Assembly: GCF_037975245.1 (NCBI RefSeq)
Contig: NC_092575.1
Span: 7,599,001 to 7,663,000 of the forward strand
Direction of reading: 5' to 3'
DNA from: Apostichopus japonicus
Lineage: Eukaryota > Echinodermata > Holothuroidea > Aspidochirotida > Stichopodidae
Length of the DNA stretch: 64,000 nucleotides
Shown here: piece after piece, positions 57,754 through 64,000 of the stretch
Position numbering within the stretch: position 1 is the stretch's first letter
How the letters are laid out: every line of letters begins with the position of its first letter
The notes under the pieces: model-generated
The model's input: only the letters and a program-made list of their open reading frames with translations
The model's database searches: none
Told to the model about the DNA's origin: nothing
Position numbers and translations under genes: made by a program

Positions 57754-60700
57754 TCATGCCACAAGTAATTGTTTTGGTGCATGATCAAATTTCTCTAGCT
57801 TCTTACCAAGAAGAATTTCACTGTTGGGAAATATCGGTTTGAGATCCACTGAACTGTGCGCGAAGGGACAATTTAATTCGTGTAGCGGACATCCATCTGG
57901 GTGGTTGTCATGAAACCAACAGAGTTTTGTCTTCTTTTTCTCTTCTCTCCTCTCACTGTCTTTCTGCTTATTCTTTGAACTTACTTTTGGTGAACGGGAA
58001 TCTTTTTCAGACCAATCTCTCATGTGCACTCTGTTACCTTCAACTGAAGAAAGACGATTCCATGAAATTCAAACGATTATTAACAACCTGGCATCAACAG
58101 ACAGATTTATTTCAAAAGAATCCCCTTATGAAATGACTTCTGATGACAATATGACGAAAAAAGATTGTTGTGGCAATTGCGAGTGACACACTTGGGGTAA
58201 GAAGGGTAACCAGGCGGAGGCACGGGGGTGGGGGATCAGGGGGAGGGGGCTCAGACCCACCGTGTCACCATCATGTGTACAGGACAAATATTGTGCCTCC
58301 TGACTAAGGCCTTACTTAGGGTTTGTGTGACACTTGACTCCATGACTTAGTTACATGGGTAAGGTCTACCTTACCATGTAGGCAATACCTGCATTATATT
58401 CCAATTTATGCCCTTTCCAGGCAGAGCTCATAACATCAAAATATGTTATCCCTCATATACTGATAAATTATCCTTTACAGTCAGTACATAAGAGAAATGA
58501 TCCAGGCTCTAAAAAGTCTGAACTGAAAAAAAAAAAATATTGATCGAATTTGATAAAAAATAAAGAGTAGTTTCTCGCATCCGATACATAATTCACTTTG
58601 GTCCTTCCTTAAAATTGCCAGGCAACCGTTTACACTGTACGATTCAGCCGACTGATCACATCATCAAAGAATGAAAGAATTGAGCCATTCATTAGTCACA
58701 TATTTATGTAAATGTTAGAGGATATGGCGCAAACAAAACAAAGTAAGAAACATTAAGAGACACAGAAACCATTTCCTCTGTCTACTAATGTATTCTTGTG
58801 TTGGTTATTTCCGTCCGTTAACCTCCAAGGAAGATCCTGCAGGGATCGATACATCAAGCCCTCTTACTTTTCAAGTATTTACCTACAAAGGCTTTCTGCA
58901 GTCTGTTAACAGTTGTTTTTTCCCTCATTAACTTTCACCTTTAGTGTAAACTCTGAGCCCATACAGGCTATTCCAACAACACCAATGACACAATTGAAAA
59001 GAACCACGCTTGAGTACTAGTGCCTAGACACTTCTTAGTTTTAGTTTTAACAGGCCAATTTATTTTTTTAGTCTTAGTAGTATATTCTTAGACAATACAC
59101 TATCACCTTCTGAGAGGTGCTCATGAAACATTCAGTAAACAGTACTGCTCAAAAGAGACAACGAGATGCAACAACTTTCCAAAGAACAAGATCAGACTGA
59201 ACTTACCCTGAAATATTTGATAATGGTTTTTGAGTAACGTCTTTAGTCCCCCACATTCGCTCTTCAGCTGCTTTAATGTGTCTTGCTCAAATAATTCAAC
59301 AACTTCTTTTATTGTGATCACACCTAAACGAGAAAAGAATTGTTAACCTGATAGCTGAGAAGGGGCAAGTATAGGTTTGAAGCAATGCAATGATAGTCCA
59401 TATTTTTAAAGGGTGTGAAGACTCGCGCACAAAGAAACGTCTCATGCCAGTAATCTGACCTAGTTTCGAATGAGGTATAACAGAAGTGTTAGACACCACC
59501 ATCGATCCCAGAAATTACACACACAGCTTGCTACCGTCGGTAATTAGACAATAGTGTAAAGTCAATTCATACAGCTACCGTCAATACCCACAACACAGTG
59601 GATATATAAGCGATGGACATCTCAGGTCTAGATGAAAAGAATAACAAGGTATCAGGTTTCATTACTGTCTGCATTTTGTAGCGACAAGAAGAAAACTTCC
59701 CTTGCAAGCAACAGAAAGTTAACTTTTTCAGAGCGTGGCACACGGTTTGGGGCAAGTCTTCAATGCATTTAATAACATATTGAATGTACTGTGTAGTGGT
59801 TACTTGCTTCCCAACCCACACTCCATCCCTATCCTAGCACAGCTTCCTATCACACATGATGACTGTTCCCACCAAGCTCCCTCCCTCACAAACTTCCATG
59901 TTAAAGCCTTGACTGGAATCTAATTCCTTTGTGTGACCTGGCCAGAGCTGTGGCTGTGTAATGGCAAAGAAGATTCTTCCATAGATTTTGGAGAAAGGAG
60001 TTTACAGAGATCTCTTTGCTGCACAGTAATGATATATATTCAACAAGTTGCATTCATCATCCTCATGATTTCGGAGAGTTGTCAGACGCATCGCTGGGAT
60101 GCAGTATCTTCCGTTGATATGAGAGTGAAAAATTGAACGAGCCTGCAATTTCGTTATGTCGAAAAAAAAACACAGCTAAGCATCTTCAATCAAATACTTC
60201 AGAGCGAAGTTAATGATATTCTTGCAAAACATGGATATCTGAAGTTTTCTGTTTAGTTTCTTTACTGCATCTGATATTGTGTTGTGTGTCACATAACAAT
60301 TTACTGCATCTGATATTGTGTTGTATGTTATATACCAATTTACTGCATCTGATATTGTGTTGTATGTCATATACCAATTTACTGCATCTGATATTGTGTT
60401 GTATGTCACATACCAATTTACTGCCTCTGATATTGTGTTGTATGTCATATACCAATTTACTGCGTCTGATATTGTGTTGTATGTCACATACCAATTTACT
60501 GCGTCTGATATTGTGTTGTATGTCATATACCAATTTACTGCATCTGATAGAGTGTTGTATGTCACATACCAATTTACTGCATCTGGTATTGTGTTGTATG
60601 TCACATACCAATTTACTGCATCTGATAGAGTGTTGTATGTCACATACCAATTTACTGCATCTGATATTGTGTTGTATGTCATATACCAATTTACTGCGTC

Positions 60701-63634
60701 TGATATTGTGTTGTATGTCACATACCAATTTACTGCGTCTGATATTGTGTTGTATGTCATATACCAATTTACTGCATCTGATAGAGTGTTGTATGTCACA
60801 TACCAATTTACTGCATCTGGTATTGTGTTGTATGTCACATACCAATTTACTGCATCTGATATTGTGTTGTATGTCATATACCAATTTACTGCATCTGATA
60901 TTGTGTTGTATGTCACATACCAATTTACTGCATCTGGTATTGTGTTGTATGTCATATACCAATTTACTGCATCTGATATTGTGTTGTATGTCACATACTA
61001 ATTTACTGCATCTGATAGAGTGTTGTATGTCATATACCAATTTACTGCATCTGATATTGTGTTGTATGTCACATACCAATTTACTGCATCTGATATTGTG
61101 TTGTATGTCACATACCAATCTACTGCATCTGATATTGTGTTGTATGTCACATACCAATTTACTGCGTCTGATATTGTGTTGTATGTCATATACCAATTTA
61201 CTGCGTCTGATATAGTGTTGTATGTCACATACCAATTTACTACATCTGATATTGTGTTGAATGTCACATACCAATTTACTGCGTCTGATAGAGTGTTGTA
61301 TGTCACATACCAATTTACTGCATCTGGTATTGTGTTGTATGTCACATACCAATTTACTGCATCTGATAGAGTGTTGTATGTCACATACCAATTTACTGCA
61401 TCTGATATTGTGTTGTATGTCATATACCAATTTACTGCATCTGATAGAGTGTTGTATGTCACATACCAATTTACTGCATCTGGTATTGTGTTGTATGTCA
61501 CATACCAATTTACTGCATCTGATAGAGTGTTGTATGTCACATACCAATTTACTGCATCTGATATTGTGTTGTATGTCATATACCAATTTACTGCATCTGA
61601 TATTGTGTTGTATGTCACATACCAATTTACTGCATCTGATATTGTGTTGTATGTCACATACCAATTTACTGCATCTGATATTGTGTTGTATGTCATATAC
61701 CAATTTACTGCATCTGATATTGTGTTGTATGTCACATACCAATTTACTGCATCTGATATTGTGTTGTATGTCATATACCAATTTACTGCATCTTATATTG
61801 TGTTGTATGTCACATACCAATTTACTGCATCTTATATTGTGTTGTATGTCACATACTAATTTACTGCATCTGATAGAGTGTTGTATGTCATATACCAATT
61901 TACTGCATCTGATAGAGTGTTGTATGTCACATACCAATTTACTGCATCTGGTATTGTGTTGTATGTCACATACCAATTTACTGCATCTGATATTGTGTTG
62001 TATGTCACATACCAATTTACTGCATCTGATATTGTGTTCCTTAATTTACTCTCCATTTTTGTGAATTAGCTTCATATTCTTTTACCTCCTTTCCTCCAGC
62101 TTTTCGGTTTCTTTGCTTTTTGACCTTCGACCTCAGGGTTCTCTCCTGCTGCGAGTATAGCATCAAAAACTTTTCTAACGATTTCTTCCTTCAAGTCATT
62201 ACTAAGGTTTGAACAATTCCTAACAGTTTCTTCTCTTTGTCTAGGTTCAAAGTTCGCGGACAATTTTGAGCTTACTGCTTTTTCTGACATTGGCTTGTCC
62301 AAGTCTGCCATATAATCCTCAAGACTGCCAGTAGCATTACAAGATTTCTGTCCTTCTTTTGAGGTACTCCTTGTCTCGATATACCAATTAATCTGAGAAT
62401 ACTTAAGTGTTCTCAGCTCAGGAGGTGGTAGTTCCATTCCTATCTGGCAAATCTTATAACGTGAAAAGGCAAAAGTCGGCACGTTATAATGATTAACGCA
62501 AAAGAGAAAAAAAGTTGAATCAATGAAGAAAAAAGTTGAAGGTTTGTTGACATGGTACCATGGATTTCCTGCAGAGTCCCAGATATTTGACATAAAATCG
62601 TATAAATATGATTAAGAATGTAACGTCACTTTCAAAATTATACAGAACACATGTTGTACATGTAAAACTGAAAGCACTCCTCAAAATTCTTTTGCTAAAG
62701 TAGTTTAATTGCTGCAGTTCGAGTAAATTTTGATAAGCTTTGAGATGCTCTTTTCATGCTAAAGAATCTATCACATGATACTCATTAGATACAGTAGCCT
62801 AAGCACAAGAGTCAAGTTTTCTTCACAAGCAGAAAGCAAGAATCACCCCTCCCCCCACGTCCCCTCCCCAGGACTTTCCCACAAAATGCAGTGTTTTGAA
62901 ACCTTCTCTGATGACATTGGGGTAATGAAAAACTATGAGACGTCTTCCAATGAAAATATGCCGATAAACTGTGATCAATTTTATGATGAGTCCCACAATT
63001 CTTAAAAATTCACCTGGTTAATACAAAATCTACATGAGTATCTTAACTGGGGATCAATTGCAGCTTTAACTTGAAACTTAACTTGGCAAAATGCCACTTG
63101 AAATTGATGATAATGGGATCCAACGATTTCACTTTTTGTTGTTCTTGTTGAAAATATTGATATGTTGTATAATTATTCTCGCATGGAATAGCAAAATGGC
63201 TATATTACTACCAAAAATATACAAAATATAATTGATAAATTATTAAAATAAAATAATACATAATAATAATATATATAATATACATAAAATAATATATAAT
63301 AATAATATATATAAACAATAATTAATAATATATTATAATAATAATAACAATAATATATCACAATAATCATAAATAAAATAAAATAAAATATATTTAAAAA
63401 ATATATAAATGATTAATTCAAGGAAGCCTACAATAATAAAGAAATACCTTTTTCGTTGATGGTATTCTAAGGCTGTCTTCCTCGACCTGGTAGCCACAAA
63501 TTTTGCCGCCTACTTCTTGAATGAAATTCAAGTAGGACCGGTACTGAGTTATACTGGAATCGTCCTTAATGTACTTCCTATCGAAATCATAAAAACAACA
63601 CGGCAGAACAAAGTATCTTGTATTTAGAGAGGAC
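57754..63634 (-). CDS. TRMT44: tRNA uridine-44 2'-O-methyltransferase, C-terminal exons
   Basis: Four exons join in frame: 63448-63634, 62086-62452, 59207-59323 and 57754-58043. The 5' part, with most of the methyltransferase domain, lies beyond the window. Exon one has FVLPCCFYDF, TQYRSYLNFI and EEDSLRIPSTKK, which match human TRMT44 closely. A poorly conserved linker follows (exon two), then LKQLKSECGGLKTLLKNHYQ, RVHMRDW, and a C-terminal CCCH zinc finger CWFHDNHPDGC...C...CPFAH (spacing 9-6-3). The enzyme family (yeast Trm44) methylates the 2'-O of uridine 44 in serine tRNAs in the cytoplasm. Exon phases agree at every junction and the stop is at 57754. The intron between 59323 and 62086 holds a 39-bp minisatellite and repeat R330. 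Confidence 0.95.
59409..59800. repeat. Dispersed repeat R330, copy 3
   Basis: Lies in a TRMT44 intron. It is closest to copy 2, including the TTTGGGGCAAGTCTTCAATGC end. On the minus strand it keeps an open stretch beginning MVVSNTSV and HSKLGQITG that is also open in copies 1 and 2. Confidence 0.8.
60259..62036. repeat. 39-bp minisatellite, ~45 units, in a TRMT44 intron
   Basis: The unit is ACTGCATCTGATATTGTG + TTGTATGTCACATACCAATTT, exactly 39 bp with almost no indels. Variants recur at fixed sites: CAC/CAT, GATATT/GATAGA/GGTATT and GCATCT/GCGTCT/GCCTCT. Because 39 is a multiple of three and the unit lacks stops in several frames, long ORFs run through it on both strands (for example units of CDIQHNIRCSKLV or VTYNTISDAVNWY). 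These are repeat translations, not supported genes. Confidence 0.95.
62453..63447. other. TRMT44 intron, A/T-rich microsatellite
   Basis: Contains a long low-complexity ATA/AATAAT stretch at about 63225-63410 and no recognisable gene. Confidence 0.7.
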
Positions 63635-64000
63635 CTGTAAACAGAGAAAAACAAAATAAACAGTGGATATTATATTCCTGGAGTATTTACAGGAGACAAA
63701 TATTGTTATACTCTACATATTAGTTAACACAGTTGCTTACCATCCCTCCTATCCCCCTCCCCTTATTCAATCTTAAAAAGAAAAACTCCCCCACCCCACC
63801 CCCAAATAAATTATATTTACAAATTTTAATCAATCTTAACTACATGTCTTGGGATCCTACATTGTCCAAACTGTAATGTTACTTTCTATCCATATTGTCA
63901 GAACAAAATATTTCTGTTAAATAGAAAATATTTCTGTTTAATAACTACTTGAACAGTGAGACCACATTCCTGCATTTGCAGGGTTCTGCCCAGGGTTGAT
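63635..64000. other. TRMT44 upstream intron (partial)
   Basis: No exon is visible to the window edge, so the next upstream coding exon lies outside. Confidence 0.6.

Noticed and set aside
60259-62036. CRISPR array
   Set aside because: Repeats are directly head to tail without spacers, and the context is an intron in animal DNA.
60176-62069. Very long ORFs (up to 601 codons) in several frames
   Set aside because: All are translations of the 39-bp tandem repeat, which lacks stops in those frames. The stretch lies in a TRMT44 intron and no splice or start context supports a protein.
1-64000. Functional cluster of tRNA genes with the tRNA methylase TRMT44
   Set aside because: The TRMT44 family acts on serine tRNAs, not glycine, and the loci are 45 kb apart with unrelated genes between them.

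Overview
The window is animal nuclear DNA: AT-rich, with spliced genes, GT-AG introns and many transposon relics. The identifiable genes are conserved animal genes. The non-LTR elements, hAT-type MITE and abundant minisatellites suggest a marine invertebrate deuterostome such as an echinoderm or hemichordate. That placement is inference and was not tested by any search.

Layout. (1) 1-12.4 kb: a tandem array of 37 tRNA-Gly(UCC) loci, all on the minus strand, one per ~158-bp unit. It is split at 1.54-6.72 kb by a full-length Tx1-clade LINE with two open reading frames. A 2.5-kb block of the array, including a 0.75-kb non-tRNA module, is duplicated, and two decayed module copies follow to 13.5 kb. 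(2) 14.9-18.1 kb, plus strand: complete TXNDC17 (four exons). (3) 22.7-32.6 kb, minus strand: complete NOC4L (eleven exons). (4) 33.5-52.2 kb, plus strand: an 18-exon gene for an RRM + F-box + leucine-rich-repeat protein resembling nematode EEED8.10. It is head-to-head with NOC4L. (5) 57.8-63.6 kb, minus strand: the last four exons of TRMT44, whose 5' part lies beyond the window.

Repeats are unusually informative. One minisatellite has amplified an exon end together with its 5' splice site (48.1-48.6 kb). Another in NOC4L intron 5 carries about fourteen AP-1-like sites. A third is a 39-bp repeat in a TRMT44 intron that keeps several reading frames open on both strands. A 62-bp ACTAGT-rich array, AGGTCA direct-repeat arrays, a hAT MITE with perfect target duplication, a 0.3-0.4-kb dispersed repeat in three copies, three decayed LINE reverse-transcriptase remnants and a hammerhead-like motif complete the picture.

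The genes do not form an operon. NOC4L (ribosome assembly), TRMT44 (tRNA modification) and the tRNA array share a translation theme, but nothing in the sequence shows that this is more than chance. The most unusual items are the Tx1-type LINE inserted 36 bp upstream of a tRNA gene, the RRM/F-box/LRR protein, and the splice-donor minisatellite.
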